From NCBI GenBank assembly GCA_026027325.1, contig JAMSLZ010000003.1, forward strand, positions 186,001-250,000: a stretch of 64,000 nt of DNA, in the 5' to 3' direction. The stretch is from Actinomucor elegans. Taxonomy: Eukaryota; Mucoromycota; Mucoromycetes; Mucorales; Mucoraceae. Under the pieces are notes generated by a model. It was not told the DNA's origin, searched no databases, and saw only the letters and a program-made list of their open reading frames with translations. The position numbers and the translations under genes were made by a program. Shown piece after piece: positions 48,333-59,593 of this stretch (its first letter is position 1; each line of letters begins with the position of its first letter).

Positions 48333-51074
48333 TCAAGTATCCGGAAAGACAAGATGGCCGATGGGTGTTTCCTTATGAATATCATAAAATAAATCCATAG
48401 CTTTCTTTATCTGGCTGTGTAAATCAAATTTTTTTTCGTCTTGATCAATATCCATCATGTCATTTTGTTCAGACGGCAGCTGCTGATAGATTTCCTGAAG
48501 TTGGTACACTTGTTCCTCTACTGTTTTCAATTTCTTCAAGAATGTTGCGTCTCTATCGACAATGTCATTATCCATGAAATATTGATGTACTCTTTGTAGC
48601 AATGTAGCTTCTATCTTGAATAATGCAGGAACATATGCACATTGTACATTAAAGTCAATTATTGTAGATGATACTGTTAAAAGAAAAAATGTCAGAAGAA
48701 CATATAACAGACGATTTAGTTTACCTTTTGATAATTTTATCAAGATGGGACTAGCAGGATACGCAGCCAAACTGAATAATGCTTGCTCCGCTCCACCACT
48801 CAAGATATGTTGTACATTTTGTCTATATGGATTTTTGTTTAGCTTTTTTCTAGGGTGGATGCTTATAAAACTCACTCTGTGTGACCCTCACCCAAGATGG
48901 TTGCAAGGATAGATCTATATTGTTCATCTGTCATAGATGCATCTATAGAATACAGTATATGTACATTGCCATAATTGCTGAACAAAGGCTTTTTCTATAT
49001 AAACAAGTAATAAATTAAGCAGCCATTGGTATTTTTTTTCTTTTTTTTTTTTTTTCATCCTGTTTTACCTGCTGCTGCTTTTGCATTAATCGTGCAAATG
49101 GGTATTTGCCAGACAGATCATACTTTTGTTGCTGTTCATAAGATTGCATCAATCTTGCAGATATCTCCTCCAAACCGCGCCTTTCTATACCTTCCCTCAA
49201 ATTCTCGCTGCAGGGTTTAGCAAAATGCAAATCATCCAAAATCATTTCACACACAGGGAACGGTGCTTCACTGCCGCCCTCTAAGGTCATCAACATGGTC
49301 GCTTTCATCGTGAATGGCAACAAACAAACATCTATCTCGATATCACGCTCCCAAACAATATAACGCTCAATACCATTATCATAATGTGATTCGAACCCAA
49401 TGACAGGTATCGTCTTTATCTGGCCTTGTTGGGTACTCATGGGTTCTAAATGTAACACCAGATGCCAATGCTCTAGTTCCAAGAATCGTCCTGTTTTGAT
49501 ACAGATGCGCAAGTGAGCAGTCGTATTGACCATGCAATTTTCATACGAGTTGGACCGTGTGATGGGACGTACTGAAAATTCAAAACCTGTTTGAGAAAGA
49601 GAATTACAGATGCCTATTTGACGTTTGTGATGGATACTGCGTAGCGCGTATAATGTGCGATTGGTAGAAGCTAGTTTTTGATTGAGCTCTTGTTCTTTGA
49701 GATCCATTGAACGTACAATAGATTCGCTTTGTTCCAGTTCTTGCAAAGAGGTCTCAATGCATTGTCTGAGCGCATCTTCATCATTTTCAATGGAAACAGG
49801 TGTAGGATTATATTGTATTTGTACCATGGTTGGTTTGTTCTGCGCGTTCAAAATCACTGCATCAATGTGATGCTGGTTGCTTGATATCAAGTGGTGCGCT
49901 TTAGTTATGCCTTGCATTGATGTTGCGTCTAACTCGATACTGTTTTTGCGGGTATAATCGAATTTAAGTAATGAAATTTTCCCTAAACCAGATGATACAA
50001 GGTAGTGCAGATTCTAATGTAAACATTTAGACGCTGTGCTATCGTATCATTAAATACACTCTACCTTGATTTTGATAATGGAAAAAAGAGGATCATCGAT
50101 ATTGAACTGCTTAAAAGTTACAGCAGCAGTATCGTTTGATGATGCTTTGATATATAGCTTGATAGTGCCCTGATCTCTAGGTTGTACTCCCTATTAACAT
50201 TACTACCAGTTAAAATTCTACCTCACTTACCCAAAGAATAATAATGCGTTGCACGCGTCTGACAATTCAGGTACGCAAGCAATGTCCAACTTTTTGATTT
50301 GTTCTGAACCTTCAAATCGTTCTAATCGTATATCCTCTTTTGTTGCCGTATTTCGCCAATAGACACATCCATTTTTTGCGCTATACAAGAAGCCTGGTTC
50401 ACTGCTGCTTAAACCAAAAAAGTTCATCAAACATACATCTAATGGTTGACTGACAGACTGAGTATACATGATATTACAGTCTTCAAAGTTGAATTCATGA
50501 GTGGCATCGCTGATCTGTTCTGTCTGTAAATCTAGCTGCGTCACTTTTTTCGAACAAGAGAATAAAATCAAAGCATTTTGATGAAAAAACATGTGTTGAA
50601 TATCGCTTGCTACTTCTCTCAATAGAGTTAAATTATGCTGTTCTGCTGAATCGCTCAACTTGGCGCGCTTCCTAGGCTGATCTAGGCTTGTTTACGCGTT
50701 TATGAATGGTATATATAAAAGGTTGTTTACTGTGTATCTGTACCTTGAATTAATTGCTTCCCATAGATATACTTTGTTCGACAAGGTTTGAAAGTAGAAG
50801 CGACACTGGTCTTGTTCTCTGGTGCAAGTATTAATAATACGCGAGATTCTCGAGGATAACTGAATAGTATCCGAGATCTAAAGACAGCTAAGTCAGAGCA
50901 AGTGTTAAAGAACGAATCTCGAGACTATACCGTATTATTGAAACTGATGATCCTGTTTTGATCATCCACTGCAAATCTAATGTCGTGAAATGGGCAACTT
51001 GAAAAACGGCAAGAATCAATATCTTTTACATCAAGCCTTTGAGAATGAATGATCTCAGCTCTGATCCACTCCAT
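48333..51074 (-). CDS. Large protein of unknown family, possibly FANCB/FAAP100-like
   Basis: Eight minus-strand exons: 51074-50931, 50877-50744, 50686-50231, 50176-50065, 50013-49069, 48994-48876, 48822-48725, 48673-48333. They sum to 2349 nt, 782 aa, and every junction keeps the frame. The N-terminal ~370 residues are beta-rich with propeller-like repeats (for example DIQHMFFHQNALILFSCSKK; GFLYSAKNGCVYWRN; DIACVPELSDACNALLFFG). A basic stretch PRKRAKL could be a nuclear localisation signal. Then come a coiled coil (ENDEDALRQCIETSLQELEQ and on), a beta-sandwich-like segment (AHLRICIKTGRFLELEHWHL and on) and a helical C-terminus. This order (propeller, coil, beta-sandwich, helices) and length match the Fanconi core proteins FANCB (859 aa in human) and FAAP100 (881 aa). 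The identification is an inference from architecture, not from a diagnostic motif. Confidence 0.75.
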
Positions 51075-53187
51075 TCTATTTACTGAATTACAGGGAAAAA
51101 AAAAAACAATAAAAATGAAGGACTTGTCCAGAAGCAGCAGCCCAGGCAATTTAATGCAAGAAATCCAATAGAAATATTTACGCAATAGTAACACATATGG
51201 ATATTTGGAGCCAATATATTTTGGTGGAAATAGTAAAGAAACGTAGCCTGTTACTTATTTACCAAGCCTTAATCCTTTTGTAATGTTATGTACTTTGTTT
51301 GTCTCAGCCGTATCCATATCATCTCTGTAACATTTTTGGCTTGATAGAAAAGCACCGATTCCATTGGTCAACAAAGACTAATATTTTGGATTTGATGGAG
51401 TGGGCAAAATCATAAACTTTTAAAATTAGTTCCGGGGTAGGTAGACTACACGTAAATGTATGTATTCTTTTTTAACGATTAAAATACTTTCACTATAAGA
51501 ACAATGCTGTACTCGAGCCGTATATTATCTTTATCCTCTGGTGTATTTTTTTTTTATTTACAAAAAGAATATTATTTAAAAGAAAATCCATGAATCTATA
51601 AACTCAAATTTATTTCCATCTACTTTTGTGTTGCAAGCGGGCTAGTTTGATTGGATATCAAAGTCTGAATATACTTTAATAAAAAAATAAATTGTTTTAT
51701 AGAACAACAGTATCATTATTGTGAGTGACAGGCGCTATATAACTGCAACGGTTTTACGTTTTCAGCGTTTGGAACAAAAATCAATTTTACTTTTCTATGG
51801 AATAGTATTACGTATTATCTAAATCTTTACATGTATTGGTTACTCAGAGTGCCAATTTAAAATTGTCATTTGTTCTCTGATAAACTATTTTAGTGTAAAT
51901 AGCTTCTGAACTTTAGTATCTCATTGAAATTAAAGAGCCGACAAACGAAAGGGTGATATATGAAATCGACACTGGGAGATCTTGGTTGATCTCGATCCAA
52001 TGTCGCTTCAGATTAAGCAGATCAAGCCTGAAATGAGCTGTTGCGTTTGGTGAGACCTTCAAATTTGATTTCGATAACTTTGTTTCATTCATATCTAAGG
52101 TTACATTTTTTTTCTTCGATTTATAAACTACATAGGCACGAGAAAAAGTATCACCGCACTAGAGATGACCATTTATTACCCCTAAGCCAAAGAGCCGAAC
52201 TTGAAAAGATATCTTGGGATATGAGCCGAAGATGATAGTGTTTCAGATAACCAACTGACTGGCTAATGTGTGTAACTGTAACCCTCCATTCGATTTAATT
52301 CATGCAACCACATATTGGGATTCCTTTTCCATACGTCATGGTCTCTTAAAGAGCTTCATTAATAGATACACTGGAACAAACCAAGTTTTAAGGCGTTGAA
52401 ACATTTTTTGTGCTTCTTTTGAGCTGAAACCATCTTTCTTTTGACACAGTTTCAAGCAGAACGGCAATGGTTTAAGACTCTACATGAAAGAATGCGTTGT
52501 GTGTTACGATCAGTGTGTACAAAGATTATTATGTCAAAATGAGCTTTTTTTTTTTTTGCGTATGCATATAATATAATCAAGTGACGCCCTTCTATTCACC
52601 CGCTGCCAAATTAGATAATACGTTATTAAAAGATGCGCTATACTAAAACGACAGCATGTACCCGTTATAAAGTGAAAAATAAGCTAGACAGTTCGTCATT
52701 ATTTTGCCCAACCAGGGATGATTGTAGTTTAAATCTATACTCTCCCCAACGAAACATATCGTCCATTACACTCAAGGTCCCTTTTTAGTTAAATGGTTGT
52801 ACTAATAGTATTGTTTCCAATGCTTTCAGAGAAATTTTTATTGGAGGAATTTCGCGAGTTTCGCCGCCGGTTTGATTAAAAAATTCTGATCCGCCTAATT
52901 GAAGCGTGACTGGTTGATTCATGAATGACTAGGCTTAAGTCCACCGAGGAACTTTGCATGTACCTCAATAGAAAGCATGGTGATGAGAGGAAAGGGAAGC
53001 CTTTTCTTTAGATGGAATGGAGTTCAAGCAATAGATTTCACCGAGGGATTTGTTTACAGTTACAGCATGTACTATGCGTAAGTGTTTTGGTTGGATTAGT
53101 AGAGTGTTTTTAGTGGATTTTTTTAAACACCCATCCCATCAAAAGGTCTTCTTTTTTTTCTTCTTTTTCTCTACTCTTCTTTTAATC
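51075..53187. other. Divergent promoter region
   Basis: Lies between the FANCB-like gene (-) and the GT2 gene (+). Near 51960-52040 there is an inverted repeat-family copy. The frame at 52041-52235 is unconvincing. A poly-T/C tract (TTTTTTTTCTTCTTTTTCTC) directly precedes the GT2 start codon, as at several other genes here. Confidence 0.5.
51960..52040 (-). repeat. Dispersed-repeat copy, inverted
   Basis: Read on the minus strand: GCTCATTTCAGGCTTGATC, TTAATCTGAAGCGACATTGG, ATCGAGATCAACCAAGATCT, the same block order as the plus-strand copies at 13.5 and 32.1 kb. Confidence 0.4.
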
Positions 53188-54946
53188 ATGTCTCGCCTAA
53201 CTTCACCCTCAGAGTGGGTTGCGCCTTTGGTACCTATTGCTTCGCTAGCAGTATTGCCTTTAGGGCCGCTCTTCTTTCCCCGCACATACCTTATCGTCCT
53301 GTTTCTCTATTTCACAGTATTTCTTTACACACAAGTCAATCACGTGTGCAAGTTCTTTTTAACTTCTCGCAAGATACGTCAGACTATTCGCAAATGGAAC
53401 AAACGCTTAGATAGACAGATTTTATCAGATAATGTCGGCAATAAGAAACAAGATACTGAAGTTATTAAGAAGCGAGTGGCCACCATGGATAGCGAAGATG
53501 AAACCTTGGATGACATAGAAGAAAAACTACAGTACTATGAAGATACGCATTACTTTCATGCTTTCATTGTACCCAATTATTGTGAACCAGAAGGCTTGTT
53601 AAAGGATACCATCGAACGTATCGCCAGTCATAGGTACTGTATGATATCTACAACATCCAGTATAAACCCATTCTAATCATATTTGTTTTGGTAGTACTGC
53701 ACAGCAGCACTATGGTTTAATCTTAGCCATGGAGCAATCTGAACCAGGCTGGGAGACCAAAGCTGGACGATTGCAGACTTATTTCCAAGATCGATTTGCT
53801 CAGATTGTTATCACCGGTCATCCCAGCGATATTCCTGGCGAGAGTCGAGGCAAAGGATCCAACGTTGCTTATGCAGCTCGTCATGGTTGCATGGAACTTG
53901 TAAATCAACATGGCATTGACCGTCGTCGCATCATCATTACCGTATCTGATTCTGATTCTGCCATCCCCGAACTGTATATCAGAGAAGTGGAAGAAGCATT
54001 GAACAGAGCTGAAGATCCTTTCCATTTACTGTGCGCACCGCCCATTTTCTTTTCCCGCAACTGCTTTGATGTACCTGCTGCTGTACGAGTCACCGACATT
54101 ACATGGTCTGCTATGGTCATGAGCAATCTCAGTAATAGCCGCGGTATGTGTATTCCTTGTAGTAACTATTCATTATCGATGGTATTGGCCGATAAAGTAG
54201 GATACTGGGACACAGATGCTGATGCTGTAGGTGAAGATATGCACATGTGGCTCAAGTGTTTCTGGAAGACGCAAGGTCAAGTACGTACTGCACCCATCTA
54301 TGTTCCCATTAACTTGACCAATGTCCAAACCGAGAGCTATTTGTCTAATGTCAATGCGCGCTATGTTCAAGCGAAACGTCATTACAATGGAGTAGCTGAC
54401 GTTGCTTATACGCTCAAGAACGCCTTTCAAACTTCTTCGTCTTCAATTAGCTTGTTTGAGCGATTGAAAGTTTGTTTTATCATCTTGGAAGCACACATGG
54501 TACCTGCTACTTCGGGTTGGTTGATGTTTGCTGCAGTTCCTTTGATGCAGTTTATCCTGTTCCCACCTTTTGCTTCGTTGGCTTTGATCCAGCCTTCTGA
54601 TAACCCTATTTTGACCAGCGAGTTTTATAGCCATCTGTGGAGCGTGATCAAGATGATTACGCTGTGCTTGCCTTTACCTCTGTTTGGCACATTGGCTGTG
54701 TACGAGCAGCTGCACCGCGCGATTGACCGAGAATTCCTGTGCAAGTCCAAGCAGGAATGTCGAAAATGGTCCAACTTGTTTGATTACATCAATTTACCAG
54801 TGGCTGCTTGGTTATTCATGACATTGCCTTCTACCTTGGCCTGCGTCAAGCGATTATTGAACAGACAGGAAAAGTACATTACGTCAGAAAAACTGTTTCG
54901 AGGTGATAATAATGGATTAATAGTCGAGTCATCATCATCCTTGTAA
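53188..54946 (+). CDS. Membrane-bound GT2-family glycosyltransferase
   Basis: Two exons, 53188-53633 and 53695-54946, 1698 nt, 565 aa. N-terminal hydrophobic segments (VPIASLAVLPLGPLFF and LIVLFLYFTVFLYT) anchor it. A cytosolic GT-A core follows: ESRGKGSNVAYAA (about aa 198-210), SDSDSAIPELY with a DxD metal site (about 234-236), and AVGEDMHMW with the catalytic-base ED (about 329-330). Several C-terminal helices complete the topology (TSGWLMFAAVPLMQFILF, MITLCLPLPLFGTLAVY and others). I do not see the QRRRW motif that chitin and hyaluronan synthases carry, so it is not a canonical one of these. A role in wall or surface polysaccharide is plausible but the sugar is unknown. Confidence 0.85.
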
Positions 54947-55136
54947 ACTTATTATCATACTTATATTCTTACTCATTAACTCCTTAATCTTAATCTACAT
55001 AACTGTTACAAGTAGTATATAGTAACACATTCTTTGTTTTAATAACACTACAATACCTTTCCTCTTTATATAGTAAATAAATAAATAAAAAAGAGTATCT
55101 ATATACTAGAAGAATATATCAGATCAGTATTTCTAC
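54947..55136. other. Short 3' flank of the GT2 gene
   Basis: AT-rich sequence with AATAAATAAATAAA near 55077, a likely polyadenylation area. Confidence 0.5.
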
Positions 55137-55264
55137 TCAAAATGAGGAGCCGAGTTTATCCAACTTGTCTTCAATGAACTGCAAATCATGTAGTTTATCC
55201 AATTTTGCTGTTGCAATAAATAGGAATCCCACTATAGACAGAACTATATATATAATTTGATTCA
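55137..55264 (-). CDS. Putative last exon of a small membrane protein
   Basis: On the minus strand a TTTGCAG acceptor at 55265-55271 opens a 128-nt frame to a stop at 55137. It encodes NQIIYIVLSIVGFLFIATAK (a membrane helix) followed by an amphipathic helix (LDKLHDLQFIEDKLDKLGSSF). The helix-then-charged-coil layout is typical of small ER or mitochondrial subunits. The first exon was not found: no upstream ATG gave the required phase with a good donor. It converges with the GT2 gene. Confidence 0.35.
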
Positions 55265-55772
55265 CTGCAAATATTATAGAAGAAAGCTAGCTGTAAGTTA
55301 TACTCCAGCAACAGACTACCAATGCTTTAGGTGAAATGAAAAATCGGGAAGGTCATAGTAGGCACCAAGCTCAAACAAAAACTAAACTTGTTCAAGCCTA
55401 AAAATTATGTTTAGATCCAAATAAGGCTTTTGCAGACTTGTTAGAAACCGTCAGCATCGCATGAAATAGCATCCTTGCTTCTGTTATGTATGTAAAATAT
55501 TAAAACAAAGACCTACTTATATTAGGGTTCTTCTTTATGCATGCTGATCACATCGTAAAGTGTTCTATGTAAATGCATTAACCTGTTTGCTACTTGTGTA
55601 TTTTGTCAATAATATCTCTCGTGCTACAAACATATAGAAATAGTGCAGCCTTAAATCAAAGCTGAAAATACATGTAAAAAAAAAAACTGAACTGATTCAT
55701 CATAACTCATTCATTTATATAAAAATCTAATTCAAATACTCTATCTTATTCATTCTTGCATGTATTATAACT
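55265..55772. other. Intergenic stretch
   Basis: Nothing certain. It probably holds the missing first exon of the small minus-strand gene (for example MLTVSNKSAKALFGSKHNF is encoded on the minus strand near 55400-55470) and the promoter of the next gene. Confidence 0.4.
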
Positions 55773-56060
55773 ATGGTTATAGAGGACGCGCCTGCTTCTT
55801 CTACTGCCGGCGATGTTCTTAGTGGCATCCTTCAAGCCCTTGAAGATATCGATATTAGACCAGCGAGCTCCTTGTGGAAACAGATAATCTCGTTACTTTC
55901 AAGTAGTAGTTTAAGATTTCAGCCAATAGCAATGCACGAAAAATAAAATCATTTATTTGTTTTGATCATAGATGGTATTATCAACCTCTTTGTTGTCTAC
56001 ATTCTATGCAAAGTATGGTGGACAGAAGATGTCCTTAGCTATTGTTTTAGAGGATGGTAA
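55773..56060 (+). CDS. Small two-exon tail-anchored-like protein
   Basis: Exon 1 runs from the ATG at 55773 to about 55902 (or 55905), exon 2 is 55972-56060; 72 or 73 aa. Exon 1 encodes MVIEDAPASSTAGDVLSGIL and an acidic/amphipathic stretch. Exon 2 encodes GIINLFVVYILCKVWWTEDV with a clear membrane helix close to the C-terminus (ending LSYCFRGW). Three overlapping GT donors (GTAGTAGTT), all in the same phase, fit the acceptor ATCATAG. The helix appears only after splicing, which supports a real gene. No family recognised. Confidence 0.5.
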
Positions 56061-56780
56061 ATACAAATTTACGCATTGGGTTATTTTTATATAACATGTA
56101 GATAATTGAAATTCTCTCGAGTAACGTGTACGCGTTTTAGAAAATTTAAACAAATTCATTTGTTTGCTATGCTTCTCAGGAACCAAAGAACCACCTTGTG
56201 GATACATATAGTTTTCATTTATTTTCAAGTATTTTATTTGTTGAAAAAATCATATCTACTATGAACTATGGGCGATTCGGAGGGTAGGATGAATTAATTT
56301 AAGCAGACCAAGTTTCATTTTATGTCTATGTTTCTTTGATCTAAGATTTTTATAATAGAGAGCAAGTATACTAGTTTCGTTTTAACCAAATCTGTATAGT
56401 ATTGCATCTTGAATCGAATGATGCAAAAGTCACGCTGTTTCAAGCATAATATAGATAAATAAAGTAAGCTGTCTATATGACTTTGCTGCTTGCAAGGTTT
56501 TAACATATATAAAAAAACAGAAATATAAAAGTATATCTTTACATTCATACAATACTTTTGTATCATTAACCATGTCTTTAAAAAGACATTTGGCTCGTCA
56601 AGTATACGATCAAAGTTTTAGATAAGAGTTGACCTACAGAAGTAATAAAAAAAAAAAAAATCAGTATTATACACGCCATTTTCATGCACTGCCCAGTCAC
56701 AAGCCACCTATCTTGTTGGAAACCCTTTCCATTTTTTTGCTATTTTTTCATTAACCAAACACCCTTATACACAACCAACC
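56061..56780. other. Intergenic region
   Basis: AT-rich. Short minus-strand frames (56004-56228, 56315-56566) look random. The promoter of RRP42 lies at the right end; nothing else recognised. Confidence 0.55.
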
Positions 56781-57832
56781 ATGCCTGTGCCACTTGTTTC
56801 ACCCGCAGAAAAGAGCTACATTGAACAAGGCGTTGAACAAGACTGTCGTGCTGACGGTCGTTCTCGTCTCCAATACCGTCATGTTGTGATGGAATCTGGC
56901 TTATTATCACAAGCCAGTGGTTCTGCACGTTGTCGATTAGGCGATAGTGATGTCCTTGTCGGCGTCAAGGTTGAAATCGGTCAGGTAGAACCTTCAAAAC
57001 CCAACCAAGGACGCGTAGTCTGCAACGTAGAATGGTAAACTTTTATTATGAAAAGATTTTGCAATTATAACAAAAATCAGCTAACTTGTTATAAATTCAA
57101 AGTTCTCCAAGTGCATCGCAACAATTTGAAGGTCGTGGAGCAGACGAAATGAACAATACTTTGACATTAGCTATTGATCGTTTGTTTAATGGCCCTCAAA
57201 GTGGATTAGATCTCGAAAGTTTATGTATTATTCCCAATCAGCAATGCTGGGTGATCTATATTGATGCCATGGTAAGCAATCGCTGATATTTTGTTTTTAT
57301 TATTATTATTATTATTATTCAGTTCTCTAACTTTGTACATAAGGTCATGGATGCTGCTGGTAATTTGTTAGATTGTATTGTCATGACAACGCGTGCTGCC
57401 CTTTACAATACACGTATTCCCAAGACAGAAATTGAGGATTTAGGTGATGGTGAGTTTGAGTTTGATATAATGGACGATGTTGAAGATGCGGAACCGATCA
57501 AGGGTTGGGAGAACTTGCCTATTTCAGTGACTTTATATAAGATTGGTCAACGCTATATCATTGATCCTACTGTGCTCGAAGAACTGTGCTCTCAAGCTAC
57601 ATTGACAGTGGGTGTTAATAAACACGGTATGGTGTGTGGTGTCAAAAAGTCATTGGGGGGTAGTTTGGATCCTAGTTTGTTGAGTGAAATGATCGGCACA
57701 GCAACCGTGTTGGCAAAACCTCTGATAGAACAAATCGACCAAAAGTTAGTGCAGGATGAAGCTAAAATACAAGAAAAGAAAAGACAAGGATTGCCTGTAG
57801 AGACTCTCGGCTTTTTTGCTTCAGTTATTTAA
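56781..57832 (+). CDS. RRP42: Exosome core subunit RRP42
   Basis: Three exons, 56781-57034, 57103-57271 and 57344-57832, 912 nt, 303 aa. It is an RNase PH-fold ring subunit of the RNA exosome, structural and not catalytic. The RNase PH fold is shown by CRADGRSRLQYRHVVMESG, then GSARCRLGDSDVLVGVKVEI and QCWVIYIDAMVMDAAGNLLD. The second RNase PH subdomain includes TLTVGVNKHGMVCGVKKSLG. RRP42 rather than RRP43 or RRP45 is suggested by length (EXOSC7 291 aa) and the start PLVSPAEKSYIEQGV. It converges with the GNAT gene, with 7 bp between stop codons. Confidence 0.9.
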
Positions 57833-57839
57833 TAAATGT

Positions 57840-58942
57840 TTATTGCTTTTTGATTGTACAATAAATCCATGTAGTTCCTAAGCCAAGTTCGGTCCAGCCT
57901 GTCTTTCTGAACAGATTGGCACTAGAATCGTTAAAGGTTTCTACAGTAGATCCAAAATAAAGTTTTGACAACGGTTCATTGGGTAATGTACGCTTAAAGA
58001 ACTCGATATAACGCTTAGACAAGTCCGTTAACAATATCTCTGCCAATCCTTGGCGGCGGTAGTCTGGTAATACATGTAATGCACCAACACGTACTAATGA
58101 AATTATTTGTCAGTAAGAAAATATGCCACTGATAAAAGACTTACAATCTCGATGTGTCATTCCCCAAGCAGCTAATTCATTCGTTTGAACAGTTCTTAAA
58201 GCACTCGAAATACGTATACAATCTTCTATATATGCAACATCATAGGCCACTTTGTTTTTAGACTGTACCAATTGCACGTCCTTGCGATAAAGTCGGTCCA
58301 GCTGCAGATAAGGTGGCACTGTCACTGGCTTCAGCGGAATCGACGCTTGTTTGACAAACTTGAAGCAAGGCGCATCTACTTCAATTTCAAACAACTGATG
58401 AAATGCAGGTGCCCATAACAAGTTAACATCATGATAAAGAATGCCTAAGCGTCCTGTCAATCCCTTTGTTTTTTTTTCTTTCCAATACATAAATCTGCCG
58501 GTAGCTTACCTTGTTTTGCTGGTAATTTATTGTAAGACGAATGGATAAAATCATTTAGTACAGTCTTGAACACCTGCAGGCTACGCTCATATAGTTCCTG
58601 TTTTTGGCTACATACAAAATATACTGGCAATTGTTGAGGATAGGCTGCACTGTGGGCCAGTTTTTCAATACCGTCATGTACTGCACTTTGATCTAATTCA
58701 GCTTCTGAGCTAACGTGTACTCGAATACGGTCCTCAGTTTGCACGATCCACACTACAATGTCTAATGTATTGAAAGGATCGCCATGCGATGACCAAATGA
58801 CACTTTGCTCGGCAGGCTCGCAGTCATAAAAACCTATAGCAAGGAACCAGCTGAGTAAGGGAGCTGTGCTTGGAGAATTTTCAACAAGATAACGCTGAAG
58901 CTGATCTGATTGACCCTTCCAGGCAAAAAACTCGGTAGTCAT
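57840..58942 (-). CDS. GNAT-family N-acyltransferase (GLYAT/FR47-like)
   Basis: Three minus-strand exons, 58942-58510, 58453-58145 and 58093-57840, 996 nt, 331 aa. The C-terminal part has motif A of GNAT enzymes: RVGALHVLPDYRRQGLAEIL, the R-R-Q-G-L-A loop that binds the CoA pyrophosphate. TNELAAWGMTHRD just before it and FRKTGWTELG after it follow the FR47/GLYAT pattern. The N-terminal ~200 residues are a second, degenerate GNAT-like region (PSTAPLLSWFLAIGFYDCEP and on), as in GLYAT relatives. The acceptor substrate is unknown. Confidence 0.78.
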
Positions 58943-59058
58943 TGTTAAAGTGATATGATTAGTAATAGAGTGGAGTCATATTTTTTTTTATTTATTGAAA
59001 AAGTGGAGAATGAAAACAAAAGATGATGTACAACGGGTATCTTGAAGGGGCGATAGGA

Positions 59059-59370
59059 TTAGTCTTTGCTCATGACAAACATCAAAACATGTAAATCGTT
59101 ACGATGGCGCCCAACTCTTGGTTTCTTTTTACTGGTAACTGCAGTTATATGTTTGATCGGATTACTGCCCATTTCCTATAAACATGGTAGCGGAGTGTGA
59201 ATTAATGGTTGCCATACCAACGGTCAAGGAGAGAGAATTCATACCTGATTTCTCAATGTGCGATCTTGGTTCGAATTTGGGAGCTTCGTATTGACATATG
59301 CCGCAGCAAAGGCACCAGCAGCGCCCATAGCGCCGATTTTTGTTGTGAAAATCATAGTAGGGCCAGGCAT
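59059..59370 (-). CDS. Small 80-aa protein, possibly mitochondrial
   Basis: Two minus-strand exons, 59370-59245 and 59175-59059, 243 nt, 80 aa. The N-terminus MPGPTMIFTTKIGAMGAAGA with FAAAYVNTKL next is hydrophobic and small-residue-rich, and could be a presequence or a membrane segment. The C-terminal half is basic (TSKKKPRVGRHRNDLHVLMF). The intron has canonical GTATGA/TATAG ends and keeps the frame. No family recognised. Confidence 0.5.
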
Positions 59371-59593
59371 TTGAATGATATTATATGTATGAAGGAAGGA
59401 AAAGGGCATCCATCACATCATGATGGTATATTTTTTATATGTGAGCTAATTCATGCAGATAAATAGAAAGCATGTGAGTTTCATTGTGTATTATTATAAA
59501 AAAGGATAAATATTTGATTGTATGTGTGTGAATCATGTGTAGCCTAGTAGTTTGAAGGATAACTCTTAAAATAGACCTGATACAAAAAAAAAA
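59371..59593. other. Short intergenic stretch
   Basis: Separates the 80-aa gene start and the SAC3-family stop, both on minus. It is AT-rich and contains the 80-aa gene promoter. Nothing else seen. Confidence 0.5.

Noticed and set aside
49015..49068. Stop after a Lys-rich tail (ending IPMAA) as end of a separate gene
   Set aside because: A phase-0 GTAAAA donor just upstream and a TATATAG acceptor join this region in frame to downstream protein-like exons, so the Lys-rich tail is intronic.
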